A program made the translations under genes and the position numbers. Below, piece by piece: positions 31,262-41,143 of a stretch of DNA of 64,000 bases; within the stretch, counting starts at the first letter, position 1; each line of letters begins with the position of its first letter. The DNA comes from Terfezia claveryi (lineage: Eukaryota > Ascomycota > Pezizomycetes > Pezizales > Pezizaceae), in contig WHUX01000031.1 of assembly GCA_015179025.1 (NCBI GenBank), positions 310,001 to 374,000 of the forward strand, read 5' to 3'. The notes under the pieces were generated by a model. The model worked only from the letters and a program-made list of their open reading frames with translations, was not told the origin of the DNA and made no database searches.

Positions 31262-34200
31262 TCAGATGAGCTCTCCATATAACAACCCGAAGTAGGCCTC
31301 CGTGGCCTCGTATCTATCCTCCCCCTCCTCTCTCCAGTCTGGCAGGTCTAGCTCCTCCCAGCTACCCCTGCCCCCTAGCAGGTCACTGCGGATTCGGTTG
31401 AAGCGTGGGCATTTGAAGACTATGTGCTCTCCAGTTTCGGTGGGATGGCCGCATGGGCACTCTGCTGATTCCGATTTGCCGATGTGGTGTAACCAGCTTC
31501 GTTGGGGGCCTCTTTCCGTGCGTAGCCATGTGTAGGCTGATAGGGCCTGCCGATTCCACTCCGTTCTCCTCAACCCAAACCCTGCTTTGGTCCTTGCTTC
31601 TTTCCGACTGGCTTTGGAGGTTGCGCGGAGTCCTCCTTCCGTAATCGTATGTTCTTTCCCTACGAATTCGCCTAGGTGTGACTGTAGGCTTGCTGATCGG
31701 TCTGCCTTCTCGTTGCCTGGGATGCCTAGGTGGCCTCTGACCCATGATATCTGAAGGTCCCTGTGCTGATTAGACGTGATGAGGGATTTGATACCTTTTT
31801 CGATGCCAGATCTGGGCGGGGACCCCGAACTCATATTGCGGACTGCCTGTATTGCTGCCTGGGAGTCGGATAAAATTGCCAGCATATCCGCATTTTCTTG
31901 CTGTAGGGCTATTTGCATCGCGAAGAGTTCACCATCTGCTACTGTTGCTTGGTCCCCCAGATAGCCGCCATAAACCTCTGTTGTACCTCCTCTACGGTCT
32001 TCACTGTAGACTCCACTCGCCACTATTCCTTTCCTTCCAGTGCCGTCCGTGTAACATACCCTCCATCCTTCCTCTAGTATTGACCCTATTCCCACTGCCC
32101 AAGTGCCTAGCTGTTTGGAGGACTCAGACTTCGGATCTATGATCGTTCGGTAGATGATGGGGAAAAGTGTGGTGTCCTCTCTATCGCCCCATGAGAGCTC
32201 ATGAGGGTCTCCGCCATTTAGGTAGAACGCCTCCGAAATTGGGGTTCTCTTGCAGTGTAGGTTGTTGCTCTGGCGCCATGATGTGTCCTCTTCGATGAAT
32301 TTCTTGACTTGTTGGTCGCCTGTCCTAACTGCTCTTGCCGCCCAGCATCGCTTCATGTCCTCTATCTTTTCTTCTAGTGGTTCGATATTGGCGATCCATC
32401 CTAGGCTTTGGTGACTCGAGCCATGGAAACCTCCAGTGATCTTCCGCAGAGCTTGATATTCTAGGCGTTGCATAGGCTGCAAGAGTTGATGCTCCTGTGG
32501 CTTCTGCAGCTCCGCTCCCCAAGTGAAGATGGTTCTTACGCAGCTTGTGTAGAGAGATCTGAGGGCGATTGGGCTCATGCCCCCATTTCGGTTTCCTAGG
32601 CTAGTAAGTACTTTTAAGACCTTCTGTGCCTTCGAGGTCCTCTGTGTGATATGCGCTTTCCATGATAGGTTGCTGGCTAGCGTGATCCCTAGGGTTTTGC
32701 AGTACTTGATCTTGCCCTTGCCATGGAAGTCCAGTCTGGAATCCTTGCTTGGATCCCATTGGAGCTCATCCTCATATGCTGCCTCATCGAGTACTCTTCC
32801 TACGTTCTGAACTAACAAGTTGTGATTTCTGGTGTTGAGGCTGCTTACGATGAGGGGATTAATATCGTCCACGTATGAGAACAAATGGATGGATGGTAAG
32901 GGAGAGTCTGCTGGTGGTTTGTCGGCGTTCAGTCGGCTGCTCATTCTCACTGGTTGAGGAGTTTGGATGCAACTCTCCGTGGCTCTTTTTAAAGTATGTG
33001 CTATATAGATTAGCCATAAGACTGGTGAAAGAGGGCTGCCTTGAGGTGCTCCCTGATCCATCCGTCCAAGTCCTCTTGTTAATCCATCCCAAGCGATAGG
33101 GAAGGAGCGTGGTTGTAGGAATTGGTTGATAAACATTACTGTTCTCGGAGGTGTGTCCTTTTCTTGGAGGATCTGGATTAGCTTTTCCCTGCGGACGTTG
33201 TTGAAAGCCGAGACTATGTCCTTCCCGAGCAGAGTAACTTTCTTTCTCTCTTCCAGTGCTTTTTCTGCCATTGAGACTGTAATCATCATTGCGTCTATAG
33301 CTGACCTGTTCTTTCGTGAGCCATATTGTAGTTCGTGGAAGAGGTTGTTTTGCTGCTGAAGTTCATCCGCCATTAGTTTCTCCCGTAACTTGCCTACTGT
33401 GTTTGATAAAACAATTGGTCTCCACCCTTTCACTTGTGAATGGTCTTTGCCTGGTTTGGGGATCATAACCATAGATAGGTTCCTCCATGATCTAGGGGGA
33501 GAGATGTTTCCTTCTGAAGCTCTAGCTATATCGTTAATAAGGGCCGTGCCGAGTCTTGTGTCCTTGATGAGTTTTATGAGGCGGTATGAGATCCTGTCCG
33601 GTCCTGGTGCCGAGCTGTTCGAGGCCTTGCCTAGGGCTTTTCTTACCTTTTCAATGCTGGAGTCTTCGGCCGTTTGGTATCCAACCGGGGACTCGACGAT
33701 TATAGCTGGTTGGCATGACTGCTCCCTAGTTACTAGGTGGTGCTTTTGGAATGCTTGGACCTTGCTGTCATCCGTATGTAATGTTGTGCCGTCCTTGTCG
33801 GTAAGATCCCCCATAATCGGTGTGAACTTAAAGGGGTCTCTAGCTATCCTTGCTATATCCCATGGGTGACGCTGACCTTGTTCTTCTAGAAACTTCTGCC
33901 AGCAAACTCTCTTCTTCTTCCTGATCAGCCTTTTGAGTCTTTTCCCCTCTTCCTTGTAATCTGCTTCGCTTTCCTTGCCTGCTCTCTGTGTCTTTTCCAG
34001 TTGCGCCTGCACTTCCTTATCCCACCATTTCTTGCTACGTTTGGAGGCGGTTTTCTGGATTAGGTGGTTCCCTACTAGAGTGCAGAGAGACTGATATGCT
34101 TCTCCGAAATAGGTAGGTTGGAATATAGACTCCTTGTCTTTCCCTTCCTTGTCTTTTTCTGTGTACTCATTCCACCAGTTCCAGTCGATAGTCGTGTACC

Positions 34201-34924
34201 TGCGAATCTCCGGAGTATGGGCTTCGATATATCCTGAGATGACTGAATGATCTGAGCCGATCCAAGATAGATGTGATGCTGACTGTGTCCAGGATATGTC
34301 GTTTCCCTTAAACACTAGATCTAGGAGACTCCTCCTGTTTTCCCGTTGGAAAGTGTATGCCTGATAGTGTACTTCTTGGGTAAGTTGGTTAGTGTTTGCC
34401 CATTCCTGTACTACTTCCCCTCTGGTTGTCCTATGGCTACCCCAGAGCGGGTGGTGTGCGTTGAAGTCACCCAGGACGAGAGAGTGGCTATTAATGGGAA
34501 TTCTGTTAAGATCTGCTCTGAGGTTTGAAGGTGTATCCTTTCCGTTGAGGTACACACCTGTTATTGTTGTAGAGCCTAAGTGTATGCGGCTGATGTGATG
34601 GCTGATATGAGAGCTCGAAGCCTTGTGGTGTCTGATAGATACGTAGCCTGTGATTCTACTATGTTCGTAGAGTGTGGTGATGCGTCTGAAACTCGGGTGA
34701 TTTGTTGTTCGGGCTCCCGCTGGTGTGTTGTATATGACTGGTTCCCCTACGAAAACGATGTCCGCGTTTTTGATGCTTTCTAGATATGAATGGGTGTTGA
34801 TCCCGCTGTTGTTCACATTGCAGTATGCGACTAATAATTGGGCTCTTCCTCTGTCTCTTCTGATTTCAAACCTTCCCCTGTCTGCTCTATCTTTCCTACT
34901 TCCTTGCCTTTCTTTAGTATTCAT
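31262..34924 (-). CDS. LINE ORF2: endonuclease, reverse transcriptase, RNase H
   Basis: 1220 residues from the chosen Met at 34924; the open frame also has a Met 17 codons earlier (34975). I prefer 34924 because its ATG overlaps the ORF1b end as ATGAATACTAA, with the stop eight bases downstream, which suits termination-reinitiation. Residue numbers below are from the upstream Met. AP-type endonuclease at about 47-260: V-G-E-P (~78), G-D-F-N-A-H-H (~170), S-D-H (~242). RT at about 455-800 with A-P-G-P-D, Q-G-S-P-L-S-P and Y-V-D-D (701-704). RNase H at about 970-1100: Y-T-D-G, G-E-L-F, S-D-S-Q-A-A, W-V-R-G-H-L-G. A C-P-C-G-H...H...C cluster lies at about 1160-1180. It would nick DNA and reverse transcribe its own RNA in the nucleus. 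All catalytic residues appear intact. Confidence 0.95.
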   Translation of the reverse strand: MNTKERQGSRKDRADRGRFEIRRDRGRAQLLVAYCNVNNSGINTHSYLESIKNADIVFVGEPVIYNTPAGARTTNHPSFRRITTLYEHSRITGYVSIRHHKASSSHISHHISRIHLGSTTITGVYLNGKDTPSNLRADLNRIPINSHSLVLGDFNAHHPLWGSHRTTRGEVVQEWANTNQLTQEVHYQAYTFQRENRRSLLDLVFKGNDISWTQSASHLSWIGSDHSVISGYIEAHTPEIRRYTTIDWNWWNEYTEKDKEGKDKESIFQPTYFGEAYQSLCTLVGNHLIQKTASKRSKKWWDKEVQAQLEKTQRAGKESEADYKEEGKRLKRLIRKKKRVCWQKFLEEQGQRHPWDIARIARDPFKFTPIMGDLTDKDGTTLHTDDSKVQAFQKHHLVTREQSCQPAIIVESPVGYQTAEDSSIEKVRKALGKASNSSAPGPDRISYRLIKLIKDTRLGTALINDIARASEGNISPPRSWRNLSMVMIPKPGKDHSQVKGWRPIVLSNTVGKLREKLMADELQQQNNLFHELQYGSRKNRSAIDAMMITVSMAEKALEERKKVTLLGKDIVSAFNNVRREKLIQILQEKDTPPRTVMFINQFLQPRSFPIAWDGLTRGLGRMDQGAPQGSPLSPVLWLIYIAHTLKRATESCIQTPQPVRMSSRLNADKPPADSPLPSIHLFSYVDDINPLIVSSLNTRNHNLLVQNVGRVLDEAAYEDELQWDPSKDSRLDFHGKGKIKYCKTLGITLASNLSWKAHITQRTSKAQKVLKVLTSLGNRNGGMSPIALRSLYTSCVRTIFTWGAELQKPQEHQLLQPMQRLEYQALRKITGGFHGSSHQSLGWIANIEPLEEKIEDMKRCWAARAVRTGDQQVKKFIEEDTSWRQSNNLHCKRTPISEAFYLNGGDPHELSWGDREDTTLFPIIYRTIIDPKSESSKQLGTWAVGIGSILEEGWRVCYTDGTGRKGIVASGVYSEDRRGGTTEVYGGYLGDQATVADGELFAMQIALQQENADMLAILSDSQAAIQAVRNMSSGSPPRSGIEKGIKSLITSNQHRDLQISWVRGHLGIPGNEKADRSASLQSHLGEFVGKEHTITEGGLRATSKASRKEARTKAGFGLRRTEWNRQALSAYTWLRTERGPQRSWLHHIGKSESAECPCGHPTETGEHIVFKCPRFNRIRSDLLGGRGSWEELDLPDWREEGEDRYEATEAYFGLLYGELI

Positions 34925-36920
34925 TGAGGCGGCGATTTCCCTTGCGGGCTGTAGGAAAGTGCCTCCAGTTTCCACGGCTTCTGTTTCTGTGTTCCTTGAC
35001 CTTATTTCCGTATTTCAAATCGTTGGCGCGGCGGTAGCAGTTCTCCGCTCCGTGGTTGCTTCCTTCGCAGTAGGTGCAGTGTACCTCGTTGGGGATAGGG
35101 ATGGGGCTGTATATTGGTCGTGGCTCTGAGACTGTGTGGCCTAGGGTGTTTACGTAGAAGGCCTTATCCTTGTGGCGTTCGTAGATAAAGGCCTGTAGCT
35201 TGTCCTTCCCTGGGAGTGGGATGGGGATGGGGGAGTCGAGATTCGCTAGATCCTTTCTGTACGTTGAGAATCTGAGGGAGCATGTCTTTCCTGCGTAGCT
35301 GTCCCCCCTGTTTCTATCTCTAACTAACCATTTAGGAGACCGGACCGCTAGTGGAAGACCCAAAGACTGAGCGATCTCTTTTGCCCTGTCATGAGCCTGT
35401 TCTCCCTCTTCTCCAGAGAGGCCGGGGATGACCAGCTCAATTGTTTCACGATTGATAGAAACAACTTCCTCATCTCTGTATTGTAACGTTGTAGGTGACG
35501 GGAATAGTTCTTTCCTTAGAGCTGCTACTATTCGGATGATCTCAGCGTTTGATGTGTTAGTTGGGTGCGTGATCGTGACCTCTCTCTCAGTGGGGTAGGA
35601 CCGAAATCCCTCTACCTTGACTGCCTTGATTTTGCCCTCGAGTAGCCTATCCGATTTAGCGTTGAAGCACTGGATAAATCTATTCATCCACTCGGTGCCA
35701 CTAGGTAGTTTCGCACAGTTGCCGAGGAGTATACGGCTGACGTTGTTTTGGATGTGTCGAATGGGTGCGATGTCTGAGCATTTGGTTGGGGGTGTAGCTA
35801 CTCCTTCATATGGGTAGATTCTTTTGGTTGGCCCCTGTGGTGGTGTACTGGGGACTATGGGTGCCATCCTAGATCTTTCAATAGCTTCTGAGGATGCTGT
35901 TGTTTTATCCTCATGATCTTTGGTTGTCCCTTCCTTGAATCGTGCTGCTGCTGCGTGTGTCCACCTTGGGAGTGGGTTGGATTTTCGGAGCTTCATGGCT
36001 GGCATGCCTTTTCTTGTCGTAGCGTTCATTGCACTTCGGTTCCTGTCCATGGTTACGTGCGGGGCCTCGTCTTTCCTGTACCTTGGTGTGTCTTGTAACC
36101 CTTCTTCTACAATTATCCTGTACTCCTCTTCACTGTGTGTAGTCTCCGCATCTGAGTCCTGACTTTCGATCTCTTTGACCGCCCTCTTTAGCCTGAACAG
36201 AGTTCTAGGTGACCTGTTCCTGTCTTCGCCTGTTTCCTTCAAGTCGTCTAGTAACCCTTTTTTTGCTGCTCTATCTAACAGCCTTCCCTGTTGGATTACA
36301 AACTCTGAACACAGGACCCCTGCCGCCTCTTCTTCTGAATCTGATGCTGAGTCCCAGTCCGAACGGATTTTGCTAGGTATATTGGACTTCTTGCCATTGT
36401 CGTTTCTTTTCTTCGGGGAGGCTGGGCCTGAAGCCGTCGGACGTGGCCTGGGTGCTGTCGGTCTTGGAACAAAAGTCTCAGGAGGGTTGAGTGTTCCTAG
36501 TAAACGATGCCTGCTTGGGTGCACTTCCGCCAGATCTTTTGCTTTGCCTTGCTCCTCCGCCGCTGTCTTTGCCTCCGCTTTCCGGTATCTTTCTTTATGT
36601 TCGGCCGTTGCCTTGAGGTTCTTGTTTACTGTGTCGATCGTGTCCTCCATCATTAATGTAGTAACCTCCTCGCAAGCTTTGCTGCCATTCCTCATGGGTG
36701 AGTCTGTGCCTGGCTCTGGAGATATTCTTACTGAGGGGGTCGGAGTTTGGGGTGCTTCTGGCTGGGGTGGTGGAGCTGCTTTTTGCTTTCGCTCGAACAC
36801 CTTTTTTGGAGGAGGTTTGGGGAGGATGGCTTTTATCGTGGGTGGGGGGCCTTGACATTGTTGCGTTCGAGTGGGGTGCGGGCGCATGTAGTTGTTAGTG
36901 GTGCCTTGGCCCCTCCGCAT
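34914..36920 (-). CDS. LINE ORF1b: RNA-binding protein with CCHC knuckle
   Basis: 668 codons from Met at 36920 (MRRGQGTTNNY). Pro-rich N-terminus (P-K-P-P-P-K-K), a central acidic/basic low-complexity region and a more ordered C-terminal half (~420-620). Near the end is C-T-Y-C-E-G-S-N-H-G-A-E-N-C, an exact CX2CX4HX4C zinc knuckle, as in ORF1 proteins of Tad-like LINEs, where it binds element RNA. It overlaps ORF1a by 88 nt in the -1 frame and ORF2 in the +1 frame. It may be the second half of one ORF1 split by a frameshift, or a separate protein. Confidence 0.85.
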   Translation of the reverse strand: MRRGQGTTNNYMRPHPTRTQQCQGPPPTIKAILPKPPPKKVFERKQKAAPPPQPEAPQTPTPSVRISPEPGTDSPMRNGSKACEEVTTLMMEDTIDTVNKNLKATAEHKERYRKAEAKTAAEEQGKAKDLAEVHPSRHRLLGTLNPPETFVPRPTAPRPRPTASGPASPKKRNDNGKKSNIPSKIRSDWDSASDSEEEAAGVLCSEFVIQQGRLLDRAAKKGLLDDLKETGEDRNRSPRTLFRLKRAVKEIESQDSDAETTHSEEEYRIIVEEGLQDTPRYRKDEAPHVTMDRNRSAMNATTRKGMPAMKLRKSNPLPRWTHAAAARFKEGTTKDHEDKTTASSEAIERSRMAPIVPSTPPQGPTKRIYPYEGVATPPTKCSDIAPIRHIQNNVSRILLGNCAKLPSGTEWMNRFIQCFNAKSDRLLEGKIKAVKVEGFRSYPTEREVTITHPTNTSNAEIIRIVAALRKELFPSPTTLQYRDEEVVSINRETIELVIPGLSGEEGEQAHDRAKEIAQSLGLPLAVRSPKWLVRDRNRGDSYAGKTCSLRFSTYRKDLANLDSPIPIPLPGKDKLQAFIYERHKDKAFYVNTLGHTVSEPRPIYSPIPIPNEVHCTYCEGSNHGAENCYRRANDLKYGNKVKEHRNRSRGNWRHFPTARKGNRRLNEY

Positions 36921-38449
36921 TCCGGTAGGGGGCCATTGTGCGCGTGTTGGCTACAAATAAGGGTGGGGTCCTTAGTTTCTTTGTTGCAGCTGATGGTACT
37001 GCCCGCCATAGATGAATCCTCTTTTGGGGGTGCTGAGATGCTACCAGCAGGGAGAGGGAGAGCCGGTTCGATGGAGGGTGGTGGTGGTGGGGGGGGACTG
37101 GGGGTCTCTTTGGTATTACTGAGGTCTATGAGTTCCGGAGGAGGGTTTGAGGTTGCGGCCGCTGGACCTCCTGTGGTTGCTAGAGAGGGGATACTGGAGT
37201 TAGCTATCTCGCCTCGAGATGGTGGTCTAATATGTGGGTATGGCCACCGTGTAGCTTCCGATTGGAGTGTGAGGCCTGGTGGGCGTGCCCAGCCTGGGGA
37301 CGGAGATTTAGGAGCCACCGGACTTTGACGAGAAGAGCCGCCGGTGTTGTATGGGTGCCAGTCTGCACGCTCTATCGCTCTCCTGATTGTGTTGGTCTCC
37401 TTATGAACTTCACTGATTGCTTCGTAGAGCTTCATTCTGTCTTCAGAGTCTTTTGCCCTGCTGACCCTGCCTTCTTCCTTGATCGCTGCTACAGCTTCAT
37501 GAAAGCCTGCTAACAGGTGCTCCTGTAACTTGATTAGTTCCAAGCCCTGCGCCCTCATGTGCTCGTTGAAGACCATTCCGAGATTATTGTATAGGTTTGT
37601 GATCTCCTTTTGAGCCTCCTCCAGTTTTAGAAGTCCTCTTTTCGTCTCCTCCCTCTGGGTCTCGAAATGTCCAGAGACGTCATTTGCAATATTCACTAAA
37701 ATCCCGCTATGCTCTTCCGTCTTTTCCTTTTCCTTCTTGCTTGCTTCAGCAAGGCTTGAAAAGCCCTCTGCTATTGTCTTTGAAACCGCGGAGATCCCGT
37801 CTGACACTGTCTTCTGGGTATCTGCAGCCTTGTCTGATACTGTCTTGTGCACTGTGATCTCTAGCTGGTCAAACCTGTCACCTTCTAACGCTGACCTGCT
37901 ATCCCAGTCATTGACCGAGTCATCCCGGCTCATCGTCTCATCGCCGTCCTTGATCGCGTCGTCCTGGCTCATTATGTCGACCAGTGCTTCGTTCCTGAAC
38001 TCGTGGAAAGGAGGGGAACTGGGGGTGTCCTCTGGTTCCTGGCAGTCCTGGAAAACTGTCTCCGTGTCTATGTCGGTAGAACAATACTGGTCCTGGGAGT
38101 CGGGTATCTCCTCAAAGCCTAGGCTTCGTGCGTCCTCTGCTGGTGTAGTGGGGGAGGGATGGCGAGCTGGAGTCGCTGTGCTGTCCGAGCCCATGTCTGA
38201 GTCGGAATCGTTGTCTGCGTCTTCTGAATTGGACTTCTGTGAGTCCGGGACTTCTATGCTTCTGTTGTAGGACTGGATCGCTAGACCTGGGTGATTTCTA
38301 ACGGTGATTGCATATTCGATCTGTTCGCTGATGGGGTCCAGTGCCAGTACTGCCGTTTCCGGGTCCTTGAAGGCTTCTGAGATCTCGTCTAGAGACCCTT
38401 CTCTGCTGAAGTCCGGGATGCTGTCTGGGTTCGATTCTAGCCTCTCATG
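36833..38449 (-). CDS. LINE ORF1a: coiled-coil protein, 5' end unclear
   Basis: The open frame runs to a TAA at 36833. Its first codon inside the element is at 38449, exactly at the insertion junction, and upstream in-frame sequence belongs to the host LINE. The first internal Met is about 85 codons in (D-S-D-S-D-M-G), so either the 5' end is truncated or a non-ATG start is used. The N-terminal third is acidic and Ser-rich. The middle (T-Q-K-T-V-S-D...E-K-T-E-E-H...E-A-Q-K-E-I-T) looks like a long coiled coil, as in trimer-forming LINE ORF1 proteins. Pro-rich C-terminus. No zinc knuckle here; it is in ORF1b. Confidence 0.75.
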   Translation of the reverse strand, partial: HERLESNPDSIPDFSREGSLDEISEAFKDPETAVLALDPISEQIEYAITVRNHPGLAIQSYNRSIEVPDSQKSNSEDADNDSDSDMGSDSTATPARHPSPTTPAEDARSLGFEEIPDSQDQYCSTDIDTETVFQDCQEPEDTPSSPPFHEFRNEALVDIMSQDDAIKDGDETMSRDDSVNDWDSRSALEGDRFDQLEITVHKTVSDKAADTQKTVSDGISAVSKTIAEGFSSLAEASKKEKEKTEEHSGILVNIANDVSGHFETQREETKRGLLKLEEAQKEITNLYNNLGMVFNEHMRAQGLELIKLQEHLLAGFHEAVAAIKEEGRVSRAKDSEDRMKLYEAISEVHKETNTIRRAIERADWHPYNTGGSSRQSPVAPKSPSPGWARPPGLTLQSEATRWPYPHIRPPSRGEIANSSIPSLATTGGPAAATSNPPPELIDLSNTKETPSPPPPPPPSIEPALPLPAGSISAPPKEDSSMAGSTISCNKETKDPTLICSQHAHNGPLPECGGAKAPLTTTCARTPLERNNVKAPHPR

Positions 38450-38462
38450 AGGACGACTGCCA
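38450..38462. repeat. 13-bp target-site duplication, right copy
   Basis: AGGACGACTGCCA, matching 30925-30937. Confidence 0.95.
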
Positions 38463-40290
38463 GGTCCGGCGCCTATGTATCGCAACTAAAATAACAGACT
38501 AAATGAGTTCAAGAGCCAAACGGCGTGAGAAAACCCAACTAGAAACGATTAAACTTCAAATGAAATAAAGTTATAACAAATATTTAGATAATTTTTAAGA
38601 AGAATAATGTTGCACCCCTTACTGGGGCCCTCTCAAAGGCCGCTCCGGCCGACCATCCGCCTGTATAGGAAGCTGAAAAGGCTTCCACCGCGTCATCCTC
38701 ATCCTCCTCTTCAATCCATATGGGGCGATCGAGATCTTCCCAATACTTGATGCTACCGAGGGCAGCCGTCTGCTCTGTGAAAGCTGGACAGTGAAACGTT
38801 AGATGTTCTCCGTCCTGTGTGTGATGTCCGCCATGACAGGCACTAATGTCCGACTTCCCAATCTTATGGAGCCAATAGGTATCTTTGGGGGCCCTTGTCT
38901 GTTCTTGACCATGTGCAGGCTGAAACTGCCTGTCGATTCCACTCCGATTTCCAAATTCCAAAGCCTTTCCTTGTTCATTCTATAGTACTACTCCTCAGTT
39001 TGGAGGCTGCTCTGATTCCCCTTCCGTTACCCTCGACTTAGCTGGAGAGACTTCGCCTAAAGCTGAGTTGAATGCCGCCAATTTGTCTGCCTCCTCGTTG
39101 CCTTCAATACCAATATGGGAACGTTAGCGAAGGGATGGATGTGTCGTACAAATTAAGGTGTCGTTTATGGAGGAGCTCCGCTATATTCCATTCAAAGCCA
39201 CTCCTGCCTGCTTCCCCCCGGGTTACACTCATAGTAGTCGAAATGGCTGACATAGAATCCGAGAGGCTCTAGGGCATGGTGTTTTCTCGGTAGTGGCGCT
39301 GTGGCGGAGGGCTAGGAGGATGGCTAGGCGCTCTGTGTCAACTACTGTTGGTTCCTCTCCCAGGTATTCGTGTCCATTTAATGAGTGGCTGTCTTTCCAG
39401 TCCTTGGAGAAGAAGGCTGCTGCTGTATGTCCTGCTCTTCCTGTACCATCTGTGTAGCAGACCCATCAGCCCTCTTCTAAAACGCTGCTTATTTTAGCTG
39501 CCCATCCTCCCAAGGACGTGGAATAAGCGGAGGGCTCATAGAGGGTGCGTTGTATGGGACTGCCACCCAAGTATCTGTCGCAGTTGTCGAAGCTGACGCA
39601 TGGGAGCTCCGAGGGGGGGCAAGGTTTGATGGGGTCTTGTGGTTTGAAAGGGTCCCACGGGTTGGAAAACGAGTTGGGAAGTAATTTTCGGATGTCCATG
39701 TTACCAGTGCGTACCACACGGCCTGCCCAGCTAGCTATGAGGTGTTGAAGTTTATTTTCCAGAGGCATTGGCCATCCAATGTAGCTTTTCCCTTGAATGA
39801 TATGCTCCGCATATCTTGCAGAGGGCTCCATATTCTACCTATTCCTTCCATGCCATTGAGCCTCAGGTCTGGTCGAGTTGAAGGTTTGAACCAAAGTTCG
39901 GCCCCCCAGGTGAAGATGGGTCGGATGCATCCAGTAAACTGCTCTCATTGACCGCGGAGACATGCCACCCTTATTGTTCCCTAGACGTATGAGGATGTTG
40001 AAGACCTTTCTCGCCTTTTTCCTTTTTCGTGCGTGCTGTAATATGGGGCTTGAAGCTGGGTCGGCTGTCTACGATGATGCCTACTAGCCTAGTGTCGTGA
40101 TATGGTTCCTCCCTTTGCCTAGATCTAGCTGCGTATTTTTCGGTTCTTCCCATTTGAGGTTTTTTGTACCTATTGGCTGCTAGAACGAGAGCTTGATCGG
40201 TTTTCAAACAATCTGTTGGTGTTCCGTAGGGGAATGTTATGATGTGATTATGAGCGAGTTGACATTATCCGTATAGCTAAAGAGGTATAT
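38463..40290 (-). mobile_element. Older host LINE, body
   Basis: Begins with the 3' UTR marker GGTCCGGCGCCTATGTATCG. ORF2 relicts follow: C-terminal tail 38584-38961 (G-K-S-D-I-S-A-C-H...D-G-E-H-L-T-F-H-C-P), connection region 39466-39831, and a thumb-like piece 39971-40207 with L-V-G-I-I-V-D-S-R. RNase H lies decayed between them. It is of a different subfamily from the intact LINE. The 5' limit near 40290 is approximate. Confidence 0.8.
38584..38961 (-). pseudogene. Host LINE ORF2 C-terminal fragment
   Basis: 125 codons open. W-L-H-K-I-G-K-S matches W-L-H-H-I-G-K-S of the intact LINE. The Cys/His cluster has lost one Cys (C-H-G-G-H instead of C-P-C-G-H). The D-D-A-V-E-A-F terminus matches the family end. 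The frame continues past the usual terminus to 38584. Confidence 0.75.
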
Positions 40291-41143
40291 TTGAGATGAG
40301 GGTAGGTTCCGGGGGTTGCGCGAGAGTGATGGACGATTGTTGCTGGCTCGGATCTTCTGGCAGGGTTCAGTTGCTTTCGATGAGGACACTTAGTAATTTG
40401 GCAGGGCTACTGGGACACCCGTCGCACCCGTGCGTACTGTATACAATTGCACATACGAGAGGTTGTGCTAACTATAAAATAGTCATCGACAATGCCGCGA
40501 ATAAGTGTCAAAAGGACAGTAATAACTTTGTTTTAGGCAGTGATAGGTAGAGGAAGACAAAGAGGAAAGAAGATGGATTACACTAGGAGAAGCACTTTGT
40601 GAAGCCATTATAGATGCACTTGATACTGGGGCCTCGGAGGCTGGGTCATCATCGGAAGAGCTTTTGGAGACGACTTCGACATCAGAGCTGTCTTCTTCTT
40701 CACCACTGCCATCTTCGGTTGAGGAAGAGGAAAACAGCTTCAAGGAAACACGGTTGTTACTCCTCTTATCTCTGATGACAACCTTGATATTCTTCTCAGC
40801 ATCCATCTCTGTACTACTCTGAGATTGTACCACACCCGTCCTTCTCGGTCTGCCTATTCTATCCACCCCTCTTCCCAAAAACATCCGTTAGCTGCGTCCC
40901 ACATGCATACCCCCACTCTGAAGATCTCAGCTTACCTTAGGGGGCTCCTTTGGCTATGCCCCTTCGTATGTATTCGTATGCTACAGTACTGGCCTGAATC
41001 GTAGTGTCAGTGCCATATCGTCAGGGGTCACATTAGGTAGCTGGAGAAGCTTGTTGGAGAGTGTAATCGCTAGGACAAAACGTGATCACTGGATGCCAGG
41101 TTTGTCTAGACGCCGATAGTATATTGTTACTATCATTTCGGAG
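40291..41143 (-). other. Unassigned sequence with a Ser/Asp-rich frame
   Basis: A minus-strand frame, 40884-40483 (133 codons), has an acidic Ser-rich core (S-S-S-T-E-D-G-S-G-E-E-E-D-S-S) after a basic start around M-D-A-E-K-N-I-K-V-V-I-R. It lies between two LINE relicts. It could be a host gene fragment or part of an unrecognised element; I cannot tell which. Confidence 0.25.

Larger units (their letters stand above)
30938..38449 (-). mobile_element. Nearly intact Tad-like LINE, 7.5 kb
   Basis: Bounded by the 13-bp duplication. On the minus strand: ORF1a (38449-36833), ORF1b with a CCHC knuckle (36920-34914), ORF2 (34924-31262) with endonuclease, RT, RNase H and Cys/His tail, a ~320-bp 3' UTR, two stem-loops and an A tail (30938-30954). 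No stop breaks ORF2, so the insertion is recent or was protected from mutation. The 5' end may be slightly truncated because ORF1a lacks an early Met. The domain order EN-RT-RH is that of the Tad/R1/I group. Confidence 0.93.

Noticed and set aside
36833..36920. Programmed -1 frameshift site between ORF1a and ORF1b
   Set aside because: A C-run exists near the ORF1a stop, but it does not fit X-XXY-YYZ in the required phase. Overlap alone does not prove recoding.
36175..37328. Plus-strand frames of 226 and 193 codons
   Set aside because: They lie antisense to LINE ORF1a/ORF1b, which have the coiled coil and zinc knuckle; the antisense frames have no recognisable motif.
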